Shown here piece by piece: positions 9,793-18,829 of a stretch of 63,192 nt of DNA. Where the stretch lies: contig CAJFTS010000003.1 in assembly GCA_904420015.1 (NCBI GenBank), forward strand, positions 1 through 63,192. Reading direction: 5' to 3'. The position numbers were made by a program, and so were the translations under genes. The DNA is from an uncultured Clostridia bacterium (GTDB lineage Bacteria > Bacillota > Clostridia > Oscillospirales > Acutalibacteraceae). Numbering within the stretch: position 1 is the stretch's first letter; each line of letters opens with the position of its first letter. The notes under the pieces were generated by a model. That model was not told the DNA's origin and searched no databases. It saw only the letters and a list, made by a program, of their open reading frames with translations.

Positions 9793-9832
9793 AAAGGCCC
9801 TTCGGCAAGGACATGCCGAAGGGCCTTTTTTT
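9793..9832 (+). terminator. Terminator of the methyltransferase operon
   Basis: 13-bp perfect stem AAGGCCCTTCGGC / GCCGAAGGGCCTT with an 8-nt loop and seven or more T residues. Confidence 0.92.
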
Positions 9833-9871
9833 ACAAGAAAATACGCCGTGTGCATTTTGCACACGGCGTAT
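9833..9871 (-). terminator. Terminator of the minus-strand DUF4190-like gene
   Basis: 13-bp perfect stem ATACGCCGTGTGC / GCACACGGCGTAT with a 5-nt loop at 9841-9871; read on the minus strand it is followed by TTTTCTTG. It faces the plus-strand terminator beside it, separating convergent genes. Confidence 0.85.
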
Positions 9872-9886
9872 GGTTTGTTTTTGCAC

Positions 9887-10549
9887 TTACCGCAGGAAGA
9901 TCATGGAATAGTTGCGGTAGTAATAGTAATACAAGTCGTCCAGGTCTCCATGCTCAAGCGCATACATAAACTCGGCAAACGTACCGTTGGCGATTAATGT
10001 AATAATCGAAACCACGCTGAGTACCAAACCAATGATGGAAAGGACCAGACCGGCCACGGCGACGCCGCCCTTGTTGCCCTTGGAGAAGCAGATGATTGCA
10101 AGGATCAAGCCGACAAGGCCCGGAATGATTCCTCCGCCCAAAAACCACAGGCAGCAGCACAGAACCGAGAGAATACCCAGCACGAGAGAGGCGATGGCCA
10201 TACCGTTGGCGGGCTTCGGCTGCGCAACCGTGTAAACCGGCTTGGGAGGATAGGGATTATTGGCGTTGTTCGCCCCGCTTACATTGTTTGGATAGGGCTG
10301 CTGGGCCTGATAAGGAGGCGGATAAGCGGACGGCGGCGGGGTTTGCGGCTCCACCGGCGCTTGGTAAGGAGGCGGATAAGCGGAAGAAGGAGGGGGCGTC
10401 GGCTGGCCGGCCGGCTCCTGATAAGGAGCACCGGGGGCCTGGTAGGCGTTGCCGCCGCTCTCCGGTACGGAATTGGCCGACGGCTCAGTCGGCGGTACGG
10501 GAGGAGTGTTGTCCGTGCCCTCATAAGGATTGAAAGGTTCGTTACTCAT
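9887..10549 (-). CDS. Proline-rich DUF4190-like membrane protein
   Basis: 220-residue protein in two parts. Residues about 1-110 are low complexity, rich in Pro, Tyr, Ala and Gln, with repeated SAYPPPYQA-like units. The C-terminal part has two or three hydrophobic segments around MAIASLVLGILSVLC and VAGLVLSIIGLVLSVV, the usual DUF4190 pattern. Function unknown; such proteins are taken to be small membrane proteins with a cytosolic disordered tail. The frame opens earlier, at 10612, but AGGAGG lies 8 nt before the ATG at 10549, giving MSNEPFNPYEG. It has its own promoter and terminator. Confidence 0.82.
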   Translation of the reverse strand: MSNEPFNPYEGTDNTPPVPPTEPSANSVPESGGNAYQAPGAPYQEPAGQPTPPPSSAYPPPYQAPVEPQTPPPSAYPPPYQAQQPYPNNVSGANNANNPYPPKPVYTVAQPKPANGMAIASLVLGILSVLCCCLWFLGGGIIPGLVGLILAIICFSKGNKGGVAVAGLVLSIIGLVLSVVSIITLIANGTFAEFMYALEHGDLDDLYYYYYRNYSMIFLR

Positions 10550-10583
10550 AAAGCGACCTCCTAATTTTGTTACTATATTTTTA

Positions 10584-10612
10584 ATGATATCAAGTTCCGG
10601 CTTGATTTGCAA
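10584..10612 (-). promoter_or_regulatory. Promoter of the DUF4190-like gene
   Basis: On the minus strand TTGCAA (10607-10612), a 17-bp spacer and TATCAT (10584-10589), about 35 nt before the start codon. Confidence 0.65.
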
Positions 10613-10800
10613 GGGTTAGAAAAATATTTTATCCTTCCTTTGCCGAGGAAACAAAGGGGGATGGACGTCTTTCATTGGTACGCAGCGAGTTTGGGAAATA
10701 TGCGGCCGCCCGGAGAAAATGGCCTGGTACCTGTCCGTATGGCGGTGCATATACTGCTAACGGCTATGCAGCGTATTTCGTAAACGAAAGGAGCTTAAAG

Positions 10801-10998
10801 ATGAACAAAGATTTTGATTTGTTTGCTGATTGTACCTGCGCCCAGACGAAATTCCCCGCGCAGACGCCCATTGCCATGGCCTATGTACCGCTTCAGAAGC
10901 TGGAGGCCACCTATGAACCGGAACAGGGCTTTCAAACAGGAACCATTTTCCCCGAGCTGGATAAGCCGTTCTTAGGCGGAAAGAGAGGGTGTTTATAA
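10801..10998 (+). CDS. cotJA: Spore coat-associated protein CotJA
   Basis: 65-residue small protein with the CotJA pattern: short acidic N-terminus, then PIAMAYVPLQ, YEPEQGFQTGTIFPELDKPF and a GGKRGC end. CotJA belongs to the spore-coat cotJABC operon made in the mother cell during sporulation. The frame extends upstream to 10675 but AAGGAG lies 8 nt before the ATG at 10801. The stop overlaps the start of cotJB by one base. A possible sigma-E-like -10 (CATATACT, 10748-10755) is visible but no matching -35, so the promoter is not assigned. Confidence 0.93.
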   Translation: MNKDFDLFADCTCAQTKFPAQTPIAMAYVPLQKLEATYEPEQGFQTGTIFPELDKPFLGGKRGCL

Positions 10999-11279
10999 TG
11001 GAGATGAATGAACGCGAGGCCATGCTCCGCAGGCTGTCCTCCCTTTCCTTTGCCATGTGGGAGCTGCATATCTTCCTGGATACCCACAACTGCGATAAGG
11101 AGGCCATGCGTAAGCTGGAGGCCTACGATATCAAGTACAAGGCGTTGCTGAAAGAATATGAGTGCAGGTTTGGTCCGCTGATTTTGAACATCAGCGACGC
11201 AAACGACAGCGCTGCCGGCAGCAGCTGCTGGGCCTGGACCCAGGGTCCGTGGCCGTGGGAAAACAGAAAGGAGTGCTAG
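10998..11279 (+). CDS. cotJB: Spore coat protein CotJB
   Basis: 93-residue protein with the CotJB core: LRRLSSLSFAMWELHIFLDT, then NCDKEAMRKLEAY and KYECRFGPL-like residues, and the aromatic C-terminal WAWTQGPWPWE. The ATG at 10998 overlaps the cotJA stop as TAATG, with GAGAGGG upstream. A GTG at 10989 in the same frame is less likely. Middle gene of cotJABC, ending in TAG. Confidence 0.93.
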   Translation: MEMNEREAMLRRLSSLSFAMWELHIFLDTHNCDKEAMRKLEAYDIKYKALLKEYECRFGPLILNISDANDSAAGSSCWAWTQGPWPWENRKEC

Positions 11280-11283
11280 GCGA

Positions 11284-11895
11284 ATGTGGAGCTATGAAAA
11301 AAGATTGCAGTATCCGGTGAAAATATCCAATACCAATCCGGCCCTTGCTAAGATAATCATTACCCAGTACGGCGGCCCGGACGGTGAGTTGAGCGCTTCT
11401 CTGCGCTATCTAAGCCAGCGGTATACCATGCCGTATCCGGAACTGAAAGGGCTTCTGACCGATATTGGCACCGAAGAGCTGGCGCATTTTGAGATGATCG
11501 CCGCCATCGTATACCAGCTGACAAAGGACCTGACCCCGGAGGAGATTAAGAAAAGCGGCTTTGACACCTATTATGTCGACCACACCACCGGTATCTATCC
11601 GGTAGCCGCCAGCGGGGCCCCGTTTACGTCGTCCTATTTCCAGGTAAAAGGCGATGTAATTACCGATTTGCATGAAAACTTAGCTGCGGAACAGAAGGCT
11701 AGGACCACATACGACAATATCCTGCGCATGTGCGACGACCCCGACGTACGCGATCCGATCAAGTTCCTGCGTCAGCGGGAAGTGGTTCACTACCAGCGGT
11801 TTGGAGAGGGCTTGCGCTTGGCTACCGATAAGCTGGATTACAAAAATTTCTATGCCTTTAATCCGGAATTTGACAACAAAAGGCCCTGTAAATAA
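11284..11895 (+). CDS. cotJC: Spore coat manganese catalase CotJC
   Basis: 203-residue dimanganese-catalase-fold protein of the spore inner coat. The ferritin-like bundle carries the metal ligands in GTEELAHFEMI, LHENLAAEQKAR and LRQREVVHYQRFGE. Full-length manganese catalases are longer; this length matches CotJC. GGAGTG precedes the ATG. The gene closes the cotJ operon with a strong terminator. Confidence 0.96.
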   Translation: MWSYEKRLQYPVKISNTNPALAKIIITQYGGPDGELSASLRYLSQRYTMPYPELKGLLTDIGTEELAHFEMIAAIVYQLTKDLTPEEIKKSGFDTYYVDHTTGIYPVAASGAPFTSSYFQVKGDVITDLHENLAAEQKARTTYDNILRMCDDPDVRDPIKFLRQREVVHYQRFGEGLRLATDKLDYKNFYAFNPEFDNKRPCK

Positions 11896-11908
11896 CCGAA
11901 TTTTTTAT

Positions 11909-11949
11909 AAAGGAAAAGGCGAGGCTTACACCTCGCCTTTTCCTCTTTT
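11909..11949 (+). terminator. Bidirectional terminator between cotJC and the DUF5711-like gene
   Basis: 13-bp perfect stem GGAAAAGGCGAGG / CCTCGCCTTTTCC with a 6-nt loop, flanked by A-rich and T-rich tracts, so it can serve both convergent units. Confidence 0.9.
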
Positions 11950-11983
11950 ATAACGCACTCAAAACCGGTTTTCCAATACACTT

Positions 11984-13222
11984 TTAAGAAAGGGAATAGG
12001 AAGAAACCGTCCGTCCCTCCAGAACATAAGCGGTTTGCCCTTTCAGCGCAACCTTGGATGCACTGGCCGAAGTCTGGGCGGAGGCGATCGCGCTCCCGTC
12101 TGCCGAATAGGTGTTGACGTTGCCGGGAACCAGAACTGCCGTCAAACCTCCTTCACAGGATATGCCGCGTACCTCACCCGCCCCGGATACCGTTCCCGTT
12201 TCGGTCAGAGCGGCATCCAAAAGGCTGACGCTGCATTCTCTGCGGTCCTCGTAGGGGGATAGGGAGACGGCAATGTATCCGTCCTCATTGAAATCCCATG
12301 CGGCTAAGTACGCGTCGCCGTAAGAGAACTCCTGCATATCGCTGCCGTCCGGTTTGACACTGACAATGCGATCGTCCCCGATGCCGATAATACGTCCGCC
12401 GCAATAGCGCACGGCGAAAAAGAGGGTATCGTCGAAATTGAGATAGGTAGGCGTATCACTGCCGAAGTCCAAAAGGGTCAGGCTGGAGCCAAGCCCCCCG
12501 TTTTCCGCAAATACCGTAGCGGCCGCCGCGCTGTTCCCATCGGGCGCCGCCGCCACGTCCACCACCATGTTGGACGCGGAGGACCATTTGAACTTCACCG
12601 TCTTTAGGTCGTCTCCCAGGGCCGTCAGCTCCGACACATATCCGCCCGAGCCTTCCGTCACCAAAACCACGTCGCCGTTTTTGCTGATATCCCCGGCGAT
12701 CAGGTTATAATCCGCCTTGCCGGTGGCAACGGTGCGCTTTCGGTTTTCGATCCGGTACCCGGTGGAACCCCGGTCGTAGACCAGCGCCCGCGTGTCGCTT
12801 TTGCGCAGTACAGGGGTTTGGAATTTGTGCTGGCGGGAATAAATCTCTTTGGCGGTGCTGTTGTAGAGCTGCAGCGACGAGTCGGACAAAAGCGCCACGT
12901 CGCCGCCGATGGTCTCCAGATCAGCCACCTCGCTGCCTGCCGCCGTTACCGGGAAGCCCTCTCCCGTCCCATAGTTGCCGAAGGTCTGGTCCCACCATTC
13001 TTCGATGCGCACCCCGCTGAACAGGTCCCGGTTTGCAATGCCCCAAGCCGTCCCGCCGGCCACCAGTATCAGCACGCAAAGCCAGAGAAACAGCTTTAAG
13101 CCCCGCTTGCGCTTGGGACGTTTTTTCACCAGTTTGAGCCGGGGCTCCTCTTCCTGCATGTTGGATGTGGCCTCCGCCGCTTCCTCCGGACGGCGCAGCC
13201 GCCCGCTCTTATGCCGCAGCAT
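11984..13222 (-). CDS. DUF5711-like membrane-anchored beta-propeller protein
   Basis: 412-residue protein. A basic cytosolic segment with a KKRPKRKRG cluster and one transmembrane helix (about residues 43-62) precede a large extracytoplasmic domain made of repeating short strands with DG/DNxG turns, as in WD40-like or PQQ-like propellers. The pattern fits the DUF5711 family of Clostridia; no enzymatic motif is seen. GGGAGGTGA, which includes the truA stop codon, lies 8 nt before the ATG, so it is coupled to truA. Confidence 0.78.
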   Translation of the reverse strand: MLRHKSGRLRRPEEAAEATSNMQEEEPRLKLVKKRPKRKRGLKLFLWLCVLILVAGGTAWGIANRDLFSGVRIEEWWDQTFGNYGTGEGFPVTAAGSEVADLETIGGDVALLSDSSLQLYNSTAKEIYSRQHKFQTPVLRKSDTRALVYDRGSTGYRIENRKRTVATGKADYNLIAGDISKNGDVVLVTEGSGGYVSELTALGDDLKTVKFKWSSASNMVVDVAAAPDGNSAAAATVFAENGGLGSSLTLLDFGSDTPTYLNFDDTLFFAVRYCGGRIIGIGDDRIVSVKPDGSDMQEFSYGDAYLAAWDFNEDGYIAVSLSPYEDRRECSVSLLDAALTETGTVSGAGEVRGISCEGGLTAVLVPGNVNTYSADGSAIASAQTSASASKVALKGQTAYVLEGRTVSSYSLS

Positions 13223-13228
13223 GGATCG

Positions 13229-13999
13229 TCACCTCCCGATCGTAGATTCTTCCCATTCGGATTCATCGTAGAATACCCGCTGTAAAATCAGGCCCTGGGG
13301 GGGAGCCGTCGGCCCCGCCTGCGTCCGGTCCCCGCCGGCGAGCAGCCGGGCGATTTCTTCTTTCCCCAGTTTCCCCTGGGCCGCCTGCAGCAGCGTGCCC
13401 GTCAGGATACGCACCATATTGTAGAGAAAACCGTCCCCTTCCACCGTGAAAGTGACAAGCTCCCCTTCCCGTTCGACCCGGGCCGCCCGGATGGTGCGCA
13501 CCGTATCCTCCACGTCGCTATTGGAGGAACAGAAAGCGGCGAAATCGTGCCGGCCCACGAACACCTGGGCGACGTCGTTGAGGGCTGCCGTGTCCAGCTC
13601 ATGCCGGTAATGAAGCGCACGCCCCTCCCAAAACGGATTTCGGTAGGGGGCGTTGTAAATGCGGTAGCAATACTGTTTTCCCTTACAGGAGTACCGGGCG
13701 TGAAAACCGGCGGGAACCTCCCGGCAGCCGTACGCCGCAACATCAAAGGGAAGGCGGACGTTGAGAGCTGCAATCACCCGGTCGCAGGGGATCCGGCTTC
13801 GCGTCTGGAAGCTGACGCAAAACATATCCGCATGTACGCCGGCGTCGGTCCGGCTGCATCCCTTCAGATCGGGGCGGGCGCCGAAGAGCCCTTCCATCGC
13901 CTTTTGCAGCACTTCCTGCACCGACAGGGCGTTTTGCTGAATCTGCCAGCCGTGGTAACGGCTGCCGTCGTAGCGCAGCGTCAAAAGCAAGTTTCGCAT
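13229..13999 (-). CDS. truA: tRNA pseudouridine synthase A (TruA)
   Basis: Forms pseudouridine at positions 38-40 of the tRNA anticodon arm. The 256 residues include LRYDGSRYHGWQIQ, the catalytic aspartate in GCSRTDAGVHA (Asp about 52), ARYSCKGKQYCYRIYN and FLYNMVRILTGTLL. The ATG at 13999 gives the standard MRNLLLTLRYDG start; the longer frame from 14089 overlaps ecfT and is not used. Downstream of the ECF module, as is common in Firmicutes. Confidence 0.96.
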   Translation of the reverse strand: MRNLLLTLRYDGSRYHGWQIQQNALSVQEVLQKAMEGLFGARPDLKGCSRTDAGVHADMFCVSFQTRSRIPCDRVIAALNVRLPFDVAAYGCREVPAGFHARYSCKGKQYCYRIYNAPYRNPFWEGRALHYRHELDTAALNDVAQVFVGRHDFAAFCSSNSDVEDTVRTIRAARVEREGELVTFTVEGDGFLYNMVRILTGTLLQAAQGKLGKEEIARLLAGGDRTQAGPTAPPQGLILQRVFYDESEWEESTIGR

Positions 14000-14021
14000 G
14001 CCTGTTTTCGTCCTTTCCCCG

Positions 14022-14837
14022 TCAAAAGACCGGCGGCAGGAGGATGGAGGCGGCGATGATGCCGCCGAGCACCAGAGCGGTGATCCCAAAGGCCCAGGCG
14101 TCCCTTCCGTGCATCTGCAGCTTTTTCATCCGGGTGCGGCCTTCCCCGCCGTGGTAGCACCGGCATTCCATTGCGGTAGCCAGATCGAAGGCGCGGCGGA
14201 AGGAGGAGACAAAGAGAGGGATTAGGATGGGCACCAGGGCTTTGACCCGTTTGACCAATCCACCCGTCTCCAAATCCGCGCCTCTGGCCTTTTGGGCCGA
14301 CATGATTTTGTCCGTTTCCTCAATGAGGGTGGGAATGAAGCGCAGGGCGATGGTCATCATCAGTGCAAATTCATGAACCGGAAGGTGCAGAACCTTCAAT
14401 GGAGACATCAGCCGTTCCAGCCCGTCGGTCAGATCGGTGGGGGAGGTGGTATAGGTCAGAAGGGAGCTCCCTAAAACGGCTAGTATAATTCGGATCGCCA
14501 TAAACACAGCGGTGAAAACGCCCTTGTCGTAAATCTGGACAAAGCCCCATTCAAAGAGGAGCACGTCCCCCTTTATGTAAAGGAGATTGAGGATCGCTGT
14601 AAAGGCGATGACAAACAAAATCGGCCGGGTGGAACGCAGCATCAGCTTGGGCGGGACCTTGGAGAGGGCCGTTGCCAGAATCAAAAAGGCGGCGGCCAGC
14701 CCTAAGCACAAAAAGTTGTTGCCGATGAACACCAGCACAATGTACGCCACCACCAAGATGAGCTTGGTGCGGGGGTCCAAGGCGTGGACGACCGATTTTG
14801 CAGGGAAAAACTGCCCAAAGGTAATGTCGCGGATCAT
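14022..14837 (-). CDS. ecfT: ECF transporter transmembrane protein EcfT
   Basis: 271-residue integral membrane subunit of the energy-coupling factor module that powers vitamin and metal uptake with interchangeable S components. Five or six hydrophobic segments and the two coupling-helix signatures QKARGAD and AMECRCYHGG are visible. Its ATG overlaps the ecfA2 stop by 4 bp. No S-component gene is in the window, as expected for group II ECF systems. Confidence 0.95.
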   Translation of the reverse strand: MIRDITFGQFFPAKSVVHALDPRTKLILVVAYIVLVFIGNNFLCLGLAAAFLILATALSKVPPKLMLRSTRPILFVIAFTAILNLLYIKGDVLLFEWGFVQIYDKGVFTAVFMAIRIILAVLGSSLLTYTTSPTDLTDGLERLMSPLKVLHLPVHEFALMMTIALRFIPTLIEETDKIMSAQKARGADLETGGLVKRVKALVPILIPLFVSSFRRAFDLATAMECRCYHGGEGRTRMKKLQMHGRDAWAFGITALVLGGIIAASILLPPVF

Positions 14838-15706
14838 CGGCCGTCCCCTCCCTTCGCTTGGGAGAGCAGGCGCAAAATTTCATCCCTGCCCTGCCGGGCG
14901 GTATAGACGCAGGTGTTTACGTTGTAGCCCCGTTCCTTCAGCCCCAGGAAAATCCGGGTGACCTGGGGGATGTTGAGGCCCATCCCGGCAAGCTCGGAGG
15001 CCCGGGTAAACACCTCGTCCACCGTACCGTACATGGCGCATTTCGCGTCGTTCATGACCAGCACCTTGGAGCAGACGCGGGCCACGTCCTCCATCGAGTG
15101 GGAGACCAGCAGCACGGTGGAGCCCCGTTCCTTCTGGTATTCGCGGATCTGGCCCAGGATCACGTCCCGCCCCTTCGGGTCGAGGCCGGCGGTAGGCTCG
15201 TCGAGAATGAGCACCTTGGGCTCCATGGCCAGCACCCCTGCGATGGCTGCCCGGCGCTTTTCCCCGCCGGACAGGTCGAAGGGGGATTTCTCCAAAAGCT
15301 CCGGCTTTAGGGAGACAAACGCGGCCGCACTTTTGACCCGCTTGTTTACCTCCTCCTCGTCAAGGCCCATGTTTTGGGGGCCGAAGGCGATGTCTTTATA
15401 CACCGTCTCGGCAAAAAGCTGGTATTCCGGGTACTGAAAGCACAGCCCCACCTCAAAGCGCACCGCCCGGATCTTTTTCGGCTCGGCCCAAATATCCCGG
15501 CCGTCCAGCAGGATGGAGCCGGAAGTGGGCTTAATCAGCCCGTTTAAATGCTGCACCAGTGTGGACTTTCCCGAGCCGGTGTGCCCGATGACGCCGACAA
15601 ACTCCCCTTCGTCGATGGCGATGGAAACCGTATCGAGCGCCTTTTTCTCAAAGGGGGAATTCTGGCCGTAGATATAGGTCAGTTCCTTGGTTTCGAGGAT
15701 GGGCAT
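14834..15706 (-). CDS. ecfA2: ECF transporter ATP-binding protein EcfA2
   Basis: 290-residue ABC ATPase. Walker [10 protein letters not shown] (about 41-49), Q-loop [10 protein letters not shown], signature LSGGEKRR, Walker [13 protein letters not shown] and H-loop VSHSMEDV are intact. The GHTGSGKST variant and YPEYQLF are typical of EcfA2. GGAGGTGA precedes the ATG. It overlaps ecfA1 by 28 bp and ecfT by 4 bp. Confidence 0.95.
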   Translation of the reverse strand: MPILETKELTYIYGQNSPFEKKALDTVSIAIDEGEFVGVIGHTGSGKSTLVQHLNGLIKPTSGSILLDGRDIWAEPKKIRAVRFEVGLCFQYPEYQLFAETVYKDIAFGPQNMGLDEEEVNKRVKSAAAFVSLKPELLEKSPFDLSGGEKRRAAIAGVLAMEPKVLILDEPTAGLDPKGRDVILGQIREYQKERGSTVLLVSHSMEDVARVCSKVLVMNDAKCAMYGTVDEVFTRASELAGMGLNIPQVTRIFLGLKERGYNVNTCVYTARQGRDEILRLLSQAKGGDGR

Positions 15707-16557
15707 CCGTTCACCTCCAGCAGATTCGAGAGTACCTCAATGCATTCGTCGTCGGTGAGCACCCCCGCCGGCAGCCCCTTTACCCCTGCCTTTTGCAGAC
15801 GGTAAATCAGCCGGGTGGCCTGGGGTACGTCCAATTCCACCGCCTTGAGCCGGTCCACCTGGGAGAAAACCTCCCGCGGCGCTGCGGACAGCAGCACCCG
15901 CCCGTCGTCAATGACCACCACCCGGTCGGCGTCCACCGTTTCGTCCATATAATGGGTGATGAGGACGATGGTGATCCCCATTTCGTCGCACAACCGGTGG
16001 ATGGTGGAGATCACTTCCTCCCGGCCGCGGGGGTCGAGCATGGCGGTGGGTTCGTCGAGCACGATACAGGCCGGGCGCATGGCGATGATGCCGGCGATGG
16101 CAATGCGCTGCTTTTGCCCGCCGGACAGCTTGTGGGGGGCGTGGCGGCGGTACTCGTACATTCCCACCGCTTTCAACGCCTCGTCCACCCGCTTGCGGAT
16201 TTCCTCGGGGGGTACCCCCATATTCTCCGGCCCGAAGGCCACATCCTCTTCGACAATGGTGGCCACCAGCTGGTTGTCCGGGTTTTGCAGCACCATCCCC
16301 ACCGTCTGGCGGACGTCGAACCGCTTTTCCTCGTCGGCCGTGTCCATCCCCGCCACATAGCACTTGCCGCCGGAGGGAAGGAGCATGGCGTTGAAATGCT
16401 TGGCAAGGGTGGATTTGCCCGACCCGTTGTGGCCGAGCACCGCCACAAACTCGCCCTTGCGGATATCCAGGTCAATCCCGTCGAGCACCACCCTTGGCCC
16501 CTCCTCCTCGGAGGCATATTCAAACCGAAGGTCCTTTGTTTCAATGATGTTTGTCAT
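15679..16557 (-). CDS. ecfA1: ECF transporter ATP-binding protein EcfA1
   Basis: 292-residue ABC ATPase pairing with EcfA2. Walker [10 protein letters not shown] (about 42-50), Q-loop [10 protein letters not shown], signature LSGGQKQR, Walker [13 protein letters not shown] and H-loop ITHYMDET are present; the QNPDNQLV segment is characteristic of EcfA1. GAGGGAG precedes the ATG. First gene of the tightly packed ecfA1-ecfA2-ecfT-truA unit. Confidence 0.95.
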   Translation of the reverse strand: MTNIIETKDLRFEYASEEEGPRVVLDGIDLDIRKGEFVAVLGHNGSGKSTLAKHFNAMLLPSGGKCYVAGMDTADEEKRFDVRQTVGMVLQNPDNQLVATIVEEDVAFGPENMGVPPEEIRKRVDEALKAVGMYEYRRHAPHKLSGGQKQRIAIAGIIAMRPACIVLDEPTAMLDPRGREEVISTIHRLCDEMGITIVLITHYMDETVDADRVVVIDDGRVLLSAAPREVFSQVDRLKAVELDVPQATRLIYRLQKAGVKGLPAGVLTDDECIEVLSNLLEVNGCPSSKPRN

Positions 16558-16581
16558 CCGACTCCCTCTTTGGACATTCCG

Positions 16582-17454
16582 TTAATTTTTGGTTCCTTCA
16601 AAGATCGCCGTCCCGCCGCAGGGCAGAATCAGGCCGTTTTGGGAAACCGGCAGGCCGATTTCATCCGCGCTGGTCCTTCCGCCGAATTGCGGCAGGAGCA
16701 CGCTTGCCAGCATATATTCCATCACCGACGGGGAAAGCCCGGTGGTGTAGGAGTTTAAGAGCAAAAAAAGGGGCCGGTCGCTGAGCACCCTGGCGCACAG
16801 CCCAATCAAGGGGTAGACCTGCTCCTCCAGCTTCCAGATTTCGCCCCCCGGCCCCCGGCCGTAGGAGGGCGGGTCCATAATGATGGCGTCGTACCGGTTG
16901 CCCCGGCGGATTTCCCGGTTCAAAAACTTCACGCAGTCGTCCACCAGCCAGCGCACCGGCTTGTCCGAGAGCTTGGAGGCCGCTGCGTTTTCCCGGCCCC
17001 AGGCCACCATCCCTTTTGACGCGTCCACATGGCACACCGCCGCCCCCGCCGCCGCGCAGGCTAAGGTAGCGCCGCCGGTATAGGCGAAGAGGTTGAGTAC
17101 CTTAACCGGCCGCCCGGCTTCCCGGATGCGCTTTGCCATCCAGTCCCAGTTGACCGCCTGCTCCGGGAACAGCCCCGTGTGCTTAAAGCCCATGGGCTTG
17201 ACCTGGAAAACAAGGTTCCCGTACCGGATGGGCCAGGAGGCGGGCAGAGGCTTGAGCGATTCCCACCGGCCGCCGCCTGTATTCGAGCGCAGGTAGCGGG
17301 CGTGGGCATGCTTCCAGCCGGGATGGGTTTTGGGGGTATCCCACAATATCTGCGGGTCGGGGCGGATGAGGAGGACGTCCCCCCACCGCTCCAGCCGTTC
17401 GCCGCCGGAGGTATCCAGCAGCTCATAGTCCTTCCAGTTTGCCGCTACCCTCAT
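16582..17454 (-). CDS. RlmI/RlmK-type SAM-dependent methyltransferase
   Basis: 290-residue methyltransferase resembling the catalytic half of 23S rRNA methyltransferases RlmI and RlmK. Visible are HTGLFPEQAVNWDW, the SAM motif VLNLFAYTGGATLACA, VDASKGMVAWGREN and the catalytic MDPPSYGRGPGG. An RNA-binding PUA domain typical of RlmI is lacking, so the exact substrate is uncertain. The start codon overlaps the glmM stop by 4 bp; no strong SD is visible, which suggests coupled translation. Confidence 0.85.
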   Translation of the reverse strand: MRVAANWKDYELLDTSGGERLERWGDVLLIRPDPQILWDTPKTHPGWKHAHARYLRSNTGGGRWESLKPLPASWPIRYGNLVFQVKPMGFKHTGLFPEQAVNWDWMAKRIREAGRPVKVLNLFAYTGGATLACAAAGAAVCHVDASKGMVAWGRENAAASKLSDKPVRWLVDDCVKFLNREIRRGNRYDAIIMDPPSYGRGPGGEIWKLEEQVYPLIGLCARVLSDRPLFLLLNSYTTGLSPSVMEYMLASVLLPQFGGRTSADEIGLPVSQNGLILPCGGTAIFEGTKN

Positions 17455-18800
17455 TGCAGCCGTTCCTTTATCAGGTCGGACAGCTCCACCGCGATGTGGT
17501 TGATGGTGTCGAAGTCCTTCCCCTCCACCATCACCCGGATGAGATGCTCGGTGCCGGAAATGCGCACCAGCACCCGGCCGTCCCGCCCGAGCTTTTGGCA
17601 GGCCTCGTCAATGCGCTCCTTGATGACCGTGTCCTGGGGGAATTTCGCTTTGCCCTTCGCGTCGGTGCGGACGTTGACCAGCACCTGGGGGAAGCGCTCC
17701 ATCAGGGAAGAGAGCTTACTAAGCCGTTCGCTGTGCTTGCGCAGCACGTAGAGAAGCTGCGCCCCGGTCAGCTGGCCGTCGCCGGTGGTGGAGTGATCGA
17801 GGAAAATGATGTGGCCCGATTGCTCCCCGCCGATCTTATAGCCGTTTTTGAGCATTTCCTCCAGCACATACCGGTCCCCCACCTTGGTGGCGCAGGTTTT
17901 GATGCCCCGCGATTCGCAGAACCGGAAGAAGCCTAGGTTGGTCATGACGGTGACTACCGCCGTGTCGTTTTTCAGGGTGCCTTCCTTCATCATTTCGTCT
18001 GCAAAGATGGCGATGAGCCGGTCGCCGTCCACCAGGTTGCCCTGCTCGTCCACCGCCAGGCACCGGTCGGCGTCCCCGTCGAAGGCCAGGCCCGCCTGGC
18101 AGCGGTACCGTTTGACCGTCTCGATTAAGTCGTCCATATGGGTGGAGCCGCAGTGGTCGTTGATGTTGACGCCGTTGGGCTCGTCGTGGATGGTGATGAC
18201 ATCCGCCCCCAGGGAGGTAAACAGCTTTTTTGCTGTCACGCTTGCCGAGCCGTTGGCACAGTCGAGCGCCACCTTCAGCCCCGAAAGAGAGCAGGGCACG
18301 GTGGAGGCGATATGGCTGATGTAATCGTCCGCCGCGCTTGCCGCCCGGCTGACCCGGCCCAGGTTCCCGCCGATGGGGGAGGCCGGCTCCACCTTGTGGT
18401 CGAGGACAATGGCCTCAATCTGCTCCTCAATGGCGTCGGACAGCTTGAAGCCTTCGCCGTTAAAGAGCTTGATGCCGTTATACTCGCAGGGGTTATGGGA
18501 AGCGGAGATCATGATGCCCGCGTCCGCCCCGTATTTTTTCACCAGATACGCCACCGCAGGGGTGGGGATGACCCCCAGCAGTGTTACGTCCGCCCCCACC
18601 GAGGTAAGCCCCGCCACCATGGCCGCTTCCAGCATGTCGGAGGAGAGGCGGGTGTCCATTCCAATGAGAAACAGGGGCTTATGATGAGTGGCCTCGGTCA
18701 ATACGCAGGCGGCCGCCCGGCCGATCTGCATGGCCAGCTCACAGGTGAGCTCGGTATTGGCGATGCCCCGGGCACCGTCGGTTCCAAAAAGTCTTCCCAT
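17451..18800 (-). CDS. glmM: Phosphoglucosamine mutase (GlmM)
   Basis: Interconverts glucosamine 6-phosphate and glucosamine 1-phosphate for UDP-GlcNAc synthesis. The 449 residues start with MGRLFGTDGARG; the phosphoserine loop is ISASHNP (Ser about 101), the metal loop is DGDADR, and the substrate loop is GGEQSGHII; RISGTEHLIRVM near the end binds phosphate. GAGGAG lies about 12 nt before the ATG. GlmS, the enzyme before it in the pathway, is encoded 28 kb away in this window. Confidence 0.97.
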   Translation of the reverse strand: MGRLFGTDGARGIANTELTCELAMQIGRAAACVLTEATHHKPLFLIGMDTRLSSDMLEAAMVAGLTSVGADVTLLGVIPTPAVAYLVKKYGADAGIMISASHNPCEYNGIKLFNGEGFKLSDAIEEQIEAIVLDHKVEPASPIGGNLGRVSRAASAADDYISHIASTVPCSLSGLKVALDCANGSASVTAKKLFTSLGADVITIHDEPNGVNINDHCGSTHMDDLIETVKRYRCQAGLAFDGDADRCLAVDEQGNLVDGDRLIAIFADEMMKEGTLKNDTAVVTVMTNLGFFRFCESRGIKTCATKVGDRYVLEEMLKNGYKIGGEQSGHIIFLDHSTTGDGQLTGAQLLYVLRKHSERLSKLSSLMERFPQVLVNVRTDAKGKAKFPQDTVIKERIDEACQKLGRDGRVLVRISGTEHLIRVMVEGKDFDTINHIAVELSDLIKERLQ

Positions 18801-18829
18801 AATTGCAACAACACTCCTCTATTTATGAA

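Noticed and set aside
10748-10755. Sigma-E promoter for cotJABC
   Set aside because: CATATACT resembles a sigma-E -10 box, but no -35 element is found at the right distance, so it is not called.
11984-13222. Reading the DUF5711-like gene as a serine/threonine kinase or PQQ dehydrogenase
   Set aside because: No kinase motifs or cofactor-binding tryptophan-docking motifs are present; only short propeller-like repeats are seen.
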